NCBI RefSeq assembly: GCF_023195775.1
Contig: NZ_CP096205.1
Span: forward strand, 1,984,001-2,048,000
Direction: 5' to 3'
Origin: Flavobacterium azooxidireducens
GTDB lineage: Bacteria; Bacteroidota; Bacteroidia; Flavobacteriales; Flavobacteriaceae
Length of the DNA: 64,000 nucleotides
The number at the start of each line of letters is the position of its first letter. Within the stretch, counting starts at the first letter, position 1. Positions 51,165 through 58,796 of the stretch are shown one piece after another. A model generated the notes under the pieces. The model did not search any database. It had not been told where the DNA came from and saw only the letters and a program-made list of their open reading frames with translations. The translations under genes and the position numbers were made by a program.

Positions 51165-51452
51165 CTAAAAGTTAGAGTTTATGAATTCTGTTACCTCATC
51201 ATACTTATAAAGTACTTTTCCTCCTATTTTGTACTTTTTTAAGTCGCCTTTTCGAGTGATGTCCCAAAGTTTCACTAAAGAACAGCTAAGTCGCTCCGCA
51301 GTTTCAAAACGAGTTAGCATTTCTTTCGGTTCTGGTTTTGCAGAAGTTTGTTGAAAAAAACCACGATTTGTGAGTTCATCAACAACACCGGAAATTATTC
51401 CATTTTTGAAATCTTCCGGGATTTCGATTTTAACTTCAAGATAATTTGCCAT
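51165..51452 (-). CDS. Helix-turn-helix excisionase-like protein
   Basis: 95 residues: helical N-terminus (FKNGIISGVVDELTNRGFF), then HTH_17-type domain MLTRFETAERLSCSLVKLWDITRKGDLKKYKIGGKVLYKYDEVTEFIN. Such small proteins next to a primase in Bacteroidota islands act as recombination directionality factors or regulators. Its position on the replication side of the island fits. Confidence 0.85.
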   Translation of the reverse strand: MANYLEVKIEIPEDFKNGIISGVVDELTNRGFFQQTSAKPEPKEMLTRFETAERLSCSLVKLWDITRKGDLKKYKIGGKVLYKYDEVTEFINSNF

Positions 51453-51531
51453 TTTATAATTTATTGGTTATTAATGGCACAAAGGTAAAATCGATTAAAG
51501 GGGAGGGGAATCCCAAAATAACTCCCGCCCA

Positions 51532-52410
51532 CTATTTTTTCTTTGTTGGAACTTTTAAAATTTGGGTAACAATAGTTTCTACATGCTTATAAGCTGTGTA
51601 CTTGGTTCCACTATCTGTAGTATCTTTTAAAATTATAGCCATATTTCTTCTAATTGAATCAAAATTAGCGGGCGTTAATGGTAAACCCACTATGTAAGTT
51701 AGTAGTTTATGTTGCTCTGTCTCTAAATATTTTTTAAATTCATGATTTTCAAACAATCCTAATTTTGCCAGTAGACCAATTTTTTTGGGTAAAGTAATTC
51801 TAATCTCTCTTTCACTATCTGGATAGATAGTATAATATATGCTAAGATTAAGTTTTGAATGTAGAAAGGTATAGTAAGTTGGACTACAATATTTACTTTT
51901 ATTGTTTAGTCCCATTAAATAATCGTAGATAAATAAATGGTCATACTTAATATATTTTTCAATAATATTTTTATGTAATCCAAAATCTCTGAGATCAACA
52001 TCCATTAAATCTCTGAATAATTGAAAGCTTAATTTTTGAACAATATTGCTTTTTGATGCGTCTCGTATTCTGATTGCTTCTTGCTCCGGATAATGGTAAA
52101 ATTTTTGAATTGCTAAATCTTCATAGTTAATTATTCTTTCATAATGTTGATTACATTCTTCAGTAATTTTATTTTTTAAAACTTCAATAATTTTTTCGTT
52201 TAGAGAGAATACCCCTTTAGAAGTTTTGTAATTATTAACAAAAATTCTTGAAATTTCATGTAAATCATAGCCAAAGATTCTAAATTGATCTTCATACTGG
52301 ATCGGGTTTTTAGTCTTTACAAATATATTTTTTTCAATCAAAAAATTATATTTTTCTTCCGTCGAAAGTTTTTCAAACTTAAATTTATCAATTGAGCCGT
52401 AAAATTCCAT
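51532..52410 (-). CDS. Hypothetical protein at the right end of the island
   Basis: 292 residues, mixed charge, predicted soluble, no signal peptide. I do not recognise a domain. Conspicuous stretches are CNQHYERIINYEDLAIQKFYHYPEQEA and RNMAIILKDTTDSGTKYTAYKH. It begins about 70 bp inside the internal repeat 52481-52502 and reads inward, as accessory recombination genes do. Confidence 0.6.
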   Translation of the reverse strand: MEFYGSIDKFKFEKLSTEEKYNFLIEKNIFVKTKNPIQYEDQFRIFGYDLHEISRIFVNNYKTSKGVFSLNEKIIEVLKNKITEECNQHYERIINYEDLAIQKFYHYPEQEAIRIRDASKSNIVQKLSFQLFRDLMDVDLRDFGLHKNIIEKYIKYDHLFIYDYLMGLNNKSKYCSPTYYTFLHSKLNLSIYYTIYPDSEREIRITLPKKIGLLAKLGLFENHEFKKYLETEQHKLLTYIVGLPLTPANFDSIRRNMAIILKDTTDSGTKYTAYKHVETIVTQILKVPTKKK

Positions 52411-52480
52411 TTCTAATTTTTATTAATTAATTTCATTAAAAATAGTTAATTAATCATTAGAAATAAAAATTTAGATATGT

Positions 52481-52502
52481 TTTGGGGAACATTCGGGGAA
52501 TG
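52481..52502. repeat. Right internal direct repeat, candidate integrase arm site
   Basis: GGGGAACATTCGGGGAATG, same as 29911-29932 with one change in the shared 19-base core. 57 bp inside attR. Confidence 0.7.
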
Positions 52503-52510
52503 ACTAAAAA

Positions 52511-52550
52511 CAAAAACGCTTAAAGTATTGATTTTCAATAGCTTTAAGCG
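52511..52550 (-). terminator. Island-borne terminator for tRNA-Leu
   Basis: On the minus strand: CGCTTAAAG, then CTATTG / CAATA inner stem, CTTTAAGCG and TTTTTG. It lies 9 bp after the tRNA 3' end and replaces the original one at 29741. Confidence 0.85.
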
Positions 52551-52558
52551 AATTTTAA

Positions 52559-52572
52559 GTGCGGGTAAAAGG
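52559..52572. repeat. attR core
   Basis: GTGCGGGTAAAAGG, identical to attL. It covers the tRNA-Leu discriminator, acceptor 3' strand and the start of the T arm. Confidence 0.9.
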
Positions 52573-52641
52573 ACTCGAACCTTCACACCTTGCGGCACCA
52601 GATCCTAAGTCTGGCGTGTCTACCAATTTCACCATACCCGC
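52560..52641 (-). tRNA. tRNA-Leu (anticodon TAG)
   Basis: Minus strand: acceptor GCGGGTA / TACCCGC, D arm with TGGTGAAATTGGTAGACA, anticodon stem CCAGA / TCTGG with loop CTTAGGA (TAG), long variable arm TGCCGCAAGGTGT, T arm AAGGTTCGAGTCCTT, discriminator A. Intact despite the integration, because attR restores the 3' end. Confidence 0.95.
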
Positions 52642-52678
52642 GGGCGAATAAAACAGTAGCTGTTTCAATAAGTGGGTG

Positions 52679-52708
52679 CAAATATAGTTATATTTTTTAA
52701 ATACCAAA
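52679..52708 (-). promoter_or_regulatory. Promoter of tRNA-Leu
   Basis: On the minus strand: TTTG (52708-52705), 18 bp, TATATTTG (52686-52679), about 38 bp before the tRNA. Confidence 0.7.
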
Positions 52709-52782
52709 TCAGAAATTTAAAAATCAAGAAAATTATTATTCTTAACTATTTAAACTTTATGATTTTCATTTTTTTATAAGTA

Positions 52783-53106
52783 ATAAAGGATTTGTGAAAT
52801 TTTTAAATCCGTGACAATTCGTGTAATCCGTGTCAAATAAACCTCACTCCAACCCATCTCCAAAGGAGAGGGGTGCAGATGATGAAGTAAAATCATAAGA
52901 TTTCTATTTTTTAAATTATAAAGATTTGTGAAATTTTTTAATCCGTGACAATTCGTGCAATCCGTGTCAAATAAACCTCACCCCAGCTCCTCTCCAAAGG
53001 AGAGGGGTGCAGATGATGAAGTAAAATTATGAGATTTCTATTTTTTAAGTTATAAAGGATTTGTGAAATTTTTTAATCCGTGACAATTCGTGCAATCCGT
53101 GTCAAA
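52783..53106. repeat. Two and a half direct copies of a 134-bp intergenic repeat
   Basis: Copies begin at 52783, 52918 and 53052. Each starts ATAAAGGATTTGTGAAAT, then AATCCGTGACAATTCGTG, then CCTCTCC AAA GGAGAGG (perfect 7-bp palindrome) and GTGCAGATGATGAAG. The third copy stops after about 55 bp, before the palindrome. This fills most of the gap between tRNA-Leu and the dipeptidase and has no coding frame. Confidence 0.9.
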
Positions 53107-53130
53107 AGAAGAATCTAAAAATTTATCCAA

Positions 53131-53161
53131 TTGGAATTTGTAATTTCAATTTGTATCTTTG
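53131..53161 (+). promoter_or_regulatory. Promoter of the M20 dipeptidase
   Basis: TTG (53131-53133), 20 bp, TATCTTTG (53154-53161), 20 bp before the start. Confidence 0.65.
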
Positions 53162-53181
53162 ATTTTATTATATAATTTACT

Positions 53182-54570
53182 ATGAACAACATAAAAAACT
53201 ACGTTCAACAAAACAAAGAACGATTCATTGACGAACTCATCGAATTACTCAAAATACCTTCTGTAAGTGCCGATTCCGCTTATTCACAAGATGTTATCAA
53301 TACAGCCGAAGCCGTAAAAACCAGCCTCGAGAAAGCCGGTTGCGATTTCGTAGAACTGTGTGAAACACCCGGATACCCAATCGTTTACGGAGAAAAAATC
53401 ATCGACAAGAATTTACCAACGGTTTTAGTGTACGGTCATTACGACGTTCAACCACCAGATCCATTAGATTTATGGACTTCACCACCATTTGAACCGGTTA
53501 TCAAAACCACCGAGATTCATCCGGAAGGTGCCATTTTCGCCCGTGGTTCTTGCGATGACAAAGGTCAAATGTATATGCACGTGAAAGCGTTTGAATATAT
53601 GATTGCCAACAATTGCTTGCCTTGTAACGTCAAATTTATGATCGAAGGCGAGGAGGAAGTCGGTTCAAAAAGCCTTAGCTGGTTCGTAGAACGCAACCAA
53701 GAAAAATTAGCCAACGACGTAATTTTGATTTCCGATACCGGAATGATTTCCAATCAACAACCGTCGATTACCACCGGATTACGCGGATTGAGTTATGTAG
53801 AAGTCGAAGTGACCGGACCCAACCGCGACTTGCATTCCGGACTTTACGGCGGTGCGGTTGCCAACCCAATTAATGTTTTGACCAAGATGATTGCTTCACT
53901 TCACGATGAAAATAATCACATCACCATTCCCGGTTTTTACGATAAAGTAGAAGAATTATCCTTGGAGGAAAGAGCCGAAATGGCCAAAGCACCGTTCTCG
54001 CTCGACGACTATAAAAAATCAATAGATATTAATGATATTCATGGCGAAGCTGGATATACCACAAACGAACGCAACTCCATCCGACCAACCTTAGACGTCA
54101 ACGGAATCTGGGGCGGCTACACCGGCGAAGGGGCAAAAACAGTTATTGCCAGCAAAGCTTTTGCCAAAATTTCTATGCGATTAGTACCAAACCAAGATTG
54201 GCAAGAAATCACCGAATTGTTCAAAAATCACTTCGAAAGTATCGCTCCAAAATCGGTAAAAGTAAAAGTGACGCCACATCACGGCGGTCAAGGTTACGTA
54301 ACGCCAATCGACAGCATCGGCTATCAAGCGGCCAACAAAGCCTACACCGAAACCTTCGGAGTGCCTGCAATTCCGGTGCGTTCTGGCGGAAGTATTCCAA
54401 TTGTCGCTCTGTTCGAAAAAGAATTGAAATCCAAAACCATCCTCATGGGATTCGGTCTCGACAGCGATGCGATTCACTCTCCCAACGAACATTTCGGAAT
54501 CTTCAATTACTTAAAAGGAATCGAAACCATTCCGTTGTTTTACAAATATTTCGTGGAGTTATCGAAATAA
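53182..54570 (+). CDS. M20-family dipeptidase
   Basis: 462 residues, cytosolic. Zinc ligands and catalytic groups: His in YGHYDVQPPDP (about 90), Asp in RGSCDDKGQ (about 122), Glu-Glu in EGEEEVGS (about 156), Asp in ISDTGM, and the C-terminal His in DAIHSPNE (about 437). Dimerisation lid between (DLHSGLYGGAVANP). Hydrolyses dipeptides or modified peptides, metal-dependent. Codon use is less AT-biased than the genes of the island. A REP palindrome and terminator follow directly after the stop. Confidence 0.93.
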   Translation: MNNIKNYVQQNKERFIDELIELLKIPSVSADSAYSQDVINTAEAVKTSLEKAGCDFVELCETPGYPIVYGEKIIDKNLPTVLVYGHYDVQPPDPLDLWTSPPFEPVIKTTEIHPEGAIFARGSCDDKGQMYMHVKAFEYMIANNCLPCNVKFMIEGEEEVGSKSLSWFVERNQEKLANDVILISDTGMISNQQPSITTGLRGLSYVEVEVTGPNRDLHSGLYGGAVANPINVLTKMIASLHDENNHITIPGFYDKVEELSLEERAEMAKAPFSLDDYKKSIDINDIHGEAGYTTNERNSIRPTLDVNGIWGGYTGEGAKTVIASKAFAKISMRLVPNQDWQEITELFKNHFESIAPKSVKVKVTPHHGGQGYVTPIDSIGYQAANKAYTETFGVPAIPVRSGGSIPIVALFEKELKSKTILMGFGLDSDAIHSPNEHFGIFNYLKGIETIPLFYKYFVELSK

Positions 54571-54579
54571 TTACTTCTA

Positions 54580-54660
54580 AACCTTTGTCAAAGTTCCAAA
54601 CTTTGACAAAGGTTATCCCAAAATACCCGCTTATTCATCTTTGAGTAAGCGGATTTTTTA
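54580..54660. repeat. REP-like palindrome class A with second hairpin
   Basis: Perfect 16-bp inverted repeat AACCTTTGTCAAAGTT / AACTTTGACAAAGGTT around CCA (54580-54614), then CCGCTTATTCA / TGAGTAAGCGG (54627-54652, one mismatch) followed by ATTTTTTA, a terminator. The same two-hairpin unit recurs at 56601-56680. Confidence 0.9.
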
Positions 54661-54662
54661 TG

Positions 54663-54806
54663 GCCCCATTTCGGGCTGTTCGCTACAAGTCCTCACAAAA
54701 AAACGCCATTTTCTACAACCCAAAAAGAGCTTCCTTTGGTCGCTTTTTTGGCTTGAGAAAATTGGCATTTTTTTGTTCCGGGCTTTCCGCTACCATCCCG
54801 GGTGCA
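54663..54806. repeat. Long structured intergenic element
   Basis: Nested inverted repeats: GCCC/GGGC (54663-54676), AAAAAAACGCCATTTTCT (54697-54714) against AGAAAATTGGCATTTTTTT (54756-54774), an inner CCAAAAAGAGC against GTCGCTTTTTTGG, and CCGGG/CCCGG near 54779-54802. Two related blocks GGCTGTTCGCTACAA and GGCTTTCCGCTACCA flank the big hairpin. Looks like a repeat unit of flavobacterial genomes; it may also be transcribed. Confidence 0.6.
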
Positions 54807-54851
54807 ATCTGTGCTCTCAAACCATTCCATTTGAAATAATTTACCAAAAAA

Positions 54852-54882
54852 TTTGCACAGTAAAATTTATATTCTACATTTG
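54852..54882 (+). promoter_or_regulatory. Promoter and operator of the BlaI gene
   Basis: TTTG (54852-54855), 19 bp, TACATTTG (54875-54882). The -7 box lies inside the dyad CTACATTTGTAG (54874-54885), the TACA/TGTA core bound by BlaI/MecI repressors. So autoregulation is likely. Confidence 0.8.
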
Positions 54883-54907
54883 TAGAGTTAATTCTAAATA
54901 CGTAGAG

Positions 54908-55279
54908 ATGAATTTGTCCAATACAGAAGAACAATTAATGGAACATTTGTGGAAACTGGAAAAAGCATTTATGAAAGAATTGCTAGAAGTTTATCCTGAA
55001 CCAAAACCTGCCACCACTACAATTGCTACTTTATTAAAAAGAATGATAGACAAAAAGTTTGTTGCCTATGAAGAATTTGGTAATTCACGACAATATTATC
55101 CATTAGTAAAAAAATCAGATTATTTTTCAAAACACGTAAACGGATTAATCAAAAATTTCTTCAACGATTCGGCTTCTCAGTTTGCCTCTTTTTTTACAAA
55201 AGAAACCAATCTAACTGAAAAAGAATTACAAGAACTCAAAAAAATCATCGACGTAGAACTTCAAAAAAAGAAAAAATGA
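54908..55279 (+). CDS. BlaI/MecI-type transcription repressor
   Basis: 123 residues, winged helix: LSNTEEQLMEHLWKLEKAFMKELLEVYP, TTTIATLLKRMIDKKFVAYEEFGNSRQYYPLV, then a dimerisation helix rich in F and K. The frame is open further upstream to 54641, but ATG at 54908 follows a perfect promoter and gives the family length. It overlaps the M56 gene by 4 bp (ATGA). Known partners cut the repressor when a signal is sensed. Confidence 0.92.
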   Translation: MNLSNTEEQLMEHLWKLEKAFMKELLEVYPEPKPATTTIATLLKRMIDKKFVAYEEFGNSRQYYPLVKKSDYFSKHVNGLIKNFFNDSASQFASFFTKETNLTEKELQELKKIIDVELQKKKK

Positions 55280-56592
55280 TCGATTTTATCATCAAATCAT
55301 CTTTCAGTTTAAGTGTGTTTTTCATTTTCTATAAATTATTTTTAGAAAACGAAAAGATACATTTATTCAATCGGTTTTATCTTCTGATAACATTGGTATT
55401 TTCGCTTGTAATTCCATTTATTACTATTCAAACAGCAAACGAAATTCCACTACAAAATTTTCAAACATTCATTGCCGAACCAATCGTAATTAAACAAAAG
55501 GAAAGTTCCTTTTTTCTATTCAATTGGACAGTTTTGTTTTTTGTTTGTTATGGTTTAGTTACACTAACATTATTGATTCGGTTTGCAAAAAACGTACTGA
55601 ATTTATTAAAAAAAGCAAAAGCAAATCCGTTCATTTATTTCAAAAACACAAAAGTTATTTTGGTGGAAGAAGAAACTATTCCGCACACTTTTCTCAATTT
55701 TATTTTTGTCAACAAACAAGATTTTCAAAACAATCAGATTCAAGAAGAACTGTTTTCGCACGAACTCGTTCACATTCATCAAAAACATAGTGTAGACATA
55801 CTTTTCATCGAAATATTAAAAACAATTCTTTGGTTTAATCCACTTTTTTATGCTTACAAAAAAGCAATTCAATTAAACCATGAATTTTTAGCCGATGAAA
55901 ATATTGTAAAAAAATATAACAATGTTCCGTTTTACCAAGCTCTTTTGCTCAACACAAATGGAAACAAACCGATTTACTTGGCCAGTAATTTAAACTATTT
56001 AGTAACCAAAAAACGATTAATTATGATGACAAAAAGCACATCAAAAAGAATGAATTTTATCAAAAAAACAGCTTCTTTAGCTATAATGGCGAGCTTGTTT
56101 TTATTCTTAAGTTTAAAAGTAAACGCACAAGAAAAAGTAAAGTCAAATTCTACAAAATCAATTAAAAGCACTGCTCAATCAAGTAGTTATTACGACAACA
56201 CCATCGTAGTTTTTAAAGATAAAAAAGGAAACCAACGGGAAGTGAAGTATGCTGATTTGGATGAAGAACAGAAAAAGAGAATTCCACCACCACCTCCAGA
56301 AGCACGAAGAATGAAAGTTTCTGAAATTCAGTTCGATAAATTTAAAAACAAGACAAATTATGCGGTTTGGATTGATGGAGTTGTCATCGAAAATGAAAAA
56401 CTAAATTCACTTAGTTCAAATGATTTTGTTTTTTTAACCGAAAGTTTTGTTCATAAAAATGCACGAAGCAACCGATTTCCGCAAGAAAAGCAAGTGCATT
56501 TATACACAGAAAAAGGTTTTGTGAAAGGATTTTTGAATAAAAAGGATTATGCTCCTAATCAAACAATTTATTTGCAAGAGTCGAGTAAGTAA
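55276..56592 (+). CDS. BlaR1-like M56 membrane metallopeptidase
   Basis: 438 residues. Four membrane helices around an M56 zinc site: HELVHIHQKHSVD (HExxH, about 162) and third ligand Glu in LNHEFLADENIV. After a further helix (ASLAIMASLFLFLSLKVNAQ, about 265-283) comes a short periplasmic tail with a proline run (RIPPPPPEARR). There is no penicillin-binding sensor domain, so the signal is probably not a beta-lactam. With the BlaI repressor it forms a proteolytic switch. The promoter is shared. Confidence 0.9.
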   Translation: MIDFIIKSSFSLSVFFIFYKLFLENEKIHLFNRFYLLITLVFSLVIPFITIQTANEIPLQNFQTFIAEPIVIKQKESSFFLFNWTVLFFVCYGLVTLTLLIRFAKNVLNLLKKAKANPFIYFKNTKVILVEEETIPHTFLNFIFVNKQDFQNNQIQEELFSHELVHIHQKHSVDILFIEILKTILWFNPLFYAYKKAIQLNHEFLADENIVKKYNNVPFYQALLLNTNGNKPIYLASNLNYLVTKKRLIMMTKSTSKRMNFIKKTASLAIMASLFLFLSLKVNAQEKVKSNSTKSIKSTAQSSSYYDNTIVVFKDKKGNQREVKYADLDEEQKKRIPPPPPEARRMKVSEIQFDKFKNKTNYAVWIDGVVIENEKLNSLSSNDFVFLTESFVHKNARSNRFPQEKQVHLYTEKGFVKGFLNKKDYAPNQTIYLQESSK

Positions 56593-56600
56593 TACTGCTA

Positions 56601-56680
56601 AACCTTTGTCAAAGTTTTAAACTTTGACAAAGGTTATCCAAAGAAATCTGTTTATTCTTTTGAGTAAGCGGATTTCTTTT
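56601..56680. repeat. REP-like palindrome class A with second hairpin, copy 2
   Basis: AACCTTTGTCAAAGTT / AACTTTGACAAAGGTT around TTA (56601-56635, perfect), then ATCTGTTTATTC / GAGTAAGCGGAT (56646-56673, three G-T pairs or mismatches) and a T-rich tail. 8 bp after the stop of the M56 gene, about 2 kb from copy 1. Confidence 0.88.
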
Positions 56681-56858
56681 TCCAATTAAATTCAGTCCGA
56701 AAAAGAATTGAAAAAATAATCAGCGAATGAGTGGCTCTATCTAACCACCAATTTTTCAACAAATTATAACAATTTGAAACATTTGGCGTTAAATTTGTAC
56801 TAATCAATCATCAATCAATTTTACTGAACCCGTTTCAGTAAATAAATCATCAATCATC

Positions 56859-57959
56859 ATGCTCAAAAAATTCTTCCTGCTTTGTTCGGGTTCCGACAAG
56901 CAAATCATCGAAAGTTGTTCCGATGGCGAACAAAACAAATATGCCGGAATTGGTGCCACGGTTTTCTTTACGGCGGTCATGGCTTTTATTGCCGGCAGTT
57001 ATGCACTTTACACCGTTTTTGATAACGTTTACACCGCTGTATTTTTTGGTTTTGTTTGGGGTTTACTCATTTTTAACCTCGACCGATTCATTGTTTCTAC
57101 CATCAAAAAAAGAGACAGTTTTCTGGACGAATTTATACAGGCTTCACCCCGAATTGTGTTGGCGGTTATCATCGCCATTGTCATTTCAAAACCATTGGAA
57201 ATCAAAATTTTTGAAAAAGAAATTAATACCGTTTTGTTGAAAGAAAAAAACGAAATGGCAATGAATAATAAAAAGCAAGTCGCCAATTATTTTCAGTCCG
57301 ACGTTGATCAAAACAAAGCTCAAATAGACAGTTTAAAATCGGACATTCTTAAAAAAGAAAAAGAAGTTAACGATTTATATTCCGTTTTCATCACCGAAGC
57401 AGAAGGAACCGCCGGCACAAAAAAACTCGGTAAAGGTCCGGTTTACAAAGAAAAACGTGAAAAACACGATGCTGCTTTACAGGAATTAGCCGCTTTAAAA
57501 GCTACTAATCAAACAAAAATTACTGAATTGGAAGCAAAAGGTAAAACGCTTCAAACCGATTTAGATAAAAAAGTAGCCGAAACGCAACCTATCATTGATG
57601 GTTTTGATGGCTTAATGGCTCGCATCAATGCGTTGGGAGACTTACCGTGGTTGCCGTCATTTTTTATTATGCTACTTTTCTTAGCCATTGAAACATCTCC
57701 GATTATTGCCAAATTGTTATCACCAAAAGGCGAATATGATTTTAAACAAGAAGAAGGCGAATTGGCGGTGAAAAACGTTTTATCGCAAAACAAATACCAA
57801 AGTGATTTGCAAAAACAAACCGATGCTTCCATCTACGATAAAGTCTATGCTGATATTCGAGAAGACAAAGGTTTATACGATTACAAGAAAAAACGAGCTA
57901 TCGAATTGTTAGAATTGCAGGCGGATGGTTTTGTGGAAAAGCAGAAGAAATCACTATAG
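56859..57959 (+). CDS. DUF4407 membrane protein
   Basis: 366 residues. Opening FFLLCSGSDKQIIESCSDGEQNKYAGIGATVFFTAVMAF is the DUF4407 signature. Four membrane segments (about 30-50, 57-76, 97-112, 250-275), with a coiled-coil region (about 125-240, alternating K/E/A) between the third and fourth. Function unknown; the family is common in Bacteroidota. A -7-like TAAATTTG lies at 56790-56797. Confidence 0.9.
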   Translation: MLKKFFLLCSGSDKQIIESCSDGEQNKYAGIGATVFFTAVMAFIAGSYALYTVFDNVYTAVFFGFVWGLLIFNLDRFIVSTIKKRDSFLDEFIQASPRIVLAVIIAIVISKPLEIKIFEKEINTVLLKEKNEMAMNNKKQVANYFQSDVDQNKAQIDSLKSDILKKEKEVNDLYSVFITEAEGTAGTKKLGKGPVYKEKREKHDAALQELAALKATNQTKITELEAKGKTLQTDLDKKVAETQPIIDGFDGLMARINALGDLPWLPSFFIMLLFLAIETSPIIAKLLSPKGEYDFKQEEGELAVKNVLSQNKYQSDLQKQTDASIYDKVYADIREDKGLYDYKKKRAIELLELQADGFVEKQKKSL

Positions 57960-57972
57960 TTTTAAAATAAAT

Positions 57973-57999
57973 CCTTCCAGAGTTTTAAACGCTGGAAGG
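57973..57999. repeat. REP-like palindrome, class B
   Basis: CCTTCCAGAGTT, spacer TTA, AACGCTGGAAGG (11 of 12 paired). Same design as class A (arms meeting at AGTT nnn AAC) with different outer arms. Between convergent genes, so it may double as a terminator. Confidence 0.75.
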
Positions 58000-58005
58000 G
58001 TTATA

Positions 58006-58737
58006 TTACATATAGCTCAAAATTTCTTTTTTAAAATTATCGTATTCGCCTTGTAAAATTAATCCGTTATCGAGCAGTTTTTTGTAGTTCTGTAATTTTT
58101 CAAATAATTCATCTTGAGACAGTTCACTCAATTTTCTCTCTGGAGTTGAACTTGAAGAAGGAGCTTCTGTTTTAGGTTGTTCATAAGTGGTGTAATTGGA
58201 AACCGGAACAATCTCTGCAAAGTTAGTTACTTCTTCCGTTTCAATTTCTTCAATTTCAATGGTGGGTTGAAGCGGAATTTCTTCATTTAAAATTTCTTCA
58301 TTCAAAATTTCATCTTTCGGAATAAAAGAATGTATTGAATTATTTTTCAATAAATCCAATTGTTCTTTTGCAAAAGTATATAGTTTTCGGGCTTGTGTTT
58401 TAGGCAAATAATCAACGGTATGCGTTAAATCTGATTTGGTTGTAAAAGTGAACTCAGCACCCAAAATTCCTTCTTTCACAAAACTAGCCGAAATATCATC
58501 CCAATCATAATCAATAAATTCCATTGATAAACCCAAATTTTTTGGTTTGCATAGTAAAATTCTTTTGTTGGTAACCACAATACTGTCAGGAAGAATCGTA
58601 ACAGCTGGTTTTTTTTGAACGGCGATGTAACCAATTTCTTCGTTCGTCATCAAGAGATTATGCAGCTTAGCCGTAATTTTTTCGATAGCTTTTGGGTCTT
58701 GATCTTCGTTTAATATTTTCTTTAAATTTTCTATCAT
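58006..58737 (-). CDS. PH-like domain protein with SHOCT tail
   Basis: 243 residues. N-terminal bacterial PH-like domain (about 15-130, TNKRILLCKPKNLGLSMEFIDYDWDDI), an acidic linker with IEEIETEEV, and a C-terminal SHOCT motif (LFEKLQNYKKLLDNGLILQGEYDNFKKEILSYM). Such proteins probably bind membranes or oligomerise; function unknown. Confidence 0.85.
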   Translation of the reverse strand: MIENLKKILNEDQDPKAIEKITAKLHNLLMTNEEIGYIAVQKKPAVTILPDSIVVTNKRILLCKPKNLGLSMEFIDYDWDDISASFVKEGILGAEFTFTTKSDLTHTVDYLPKTQARKLYTFAKEQLDLLKNNSIHSFIPKDEILNEEILNEEIPLQPTIEIEEIETEEVTNFAEIVPVSNYTTYEQPKTEAPSSSSTPERKLSELSQDELFEKLQNYKKLLDNGLILQGEYDNFKKEILSYM

Positions 58738-58796
58738 GGCTGTATTGCTTTTTTATATTTTGGTTGGTAAGAACTAATTTAGCACAAAAATACTAC

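Larger units (their letters stand above)
29771..52572. mobile_element. Integrated island in tRNA-Leu(UAG), about 22.8 kb
   Basis: Bounded by 14-bp direct repeats GTGCGGGTAAAAGG at 29771-29784 and 52559-52572; the right copy is the 3' end of tRNA-Leu. The integrase gene lies about 190 bp inside the left end. Direct repeats GGGGAACATTnGGGGAATG lie inside both ends. Contents: integrase, copper cluster on the plus strand, defence-like operon on the minus strand, iteron-like array, primase/helicase, HTH/excisionase, two hypothetical genes. No transfer, relaxase or virion genes are recognised. NBU1 of Bacteroides is known to use the 3' end of a Leu-tRNA gene with a 14-bp core and carries a primase, so this may be a mob-less relative. 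Confidence 0.9.

Noticed and set aside
52783..53106. Possible CRISPR or tRNA-derived repeat
   Set aside because: Units of 134 bp with no unique spacers and only two and a half copies; no cloverleaf.
54198..54570. Long alternative frame inside the M20 dipeptidase and past its stop
   Set aside because: Arginine/serine-rich out-of-frame translation; the dipeptidase motifs are in the other frame up to 54570.
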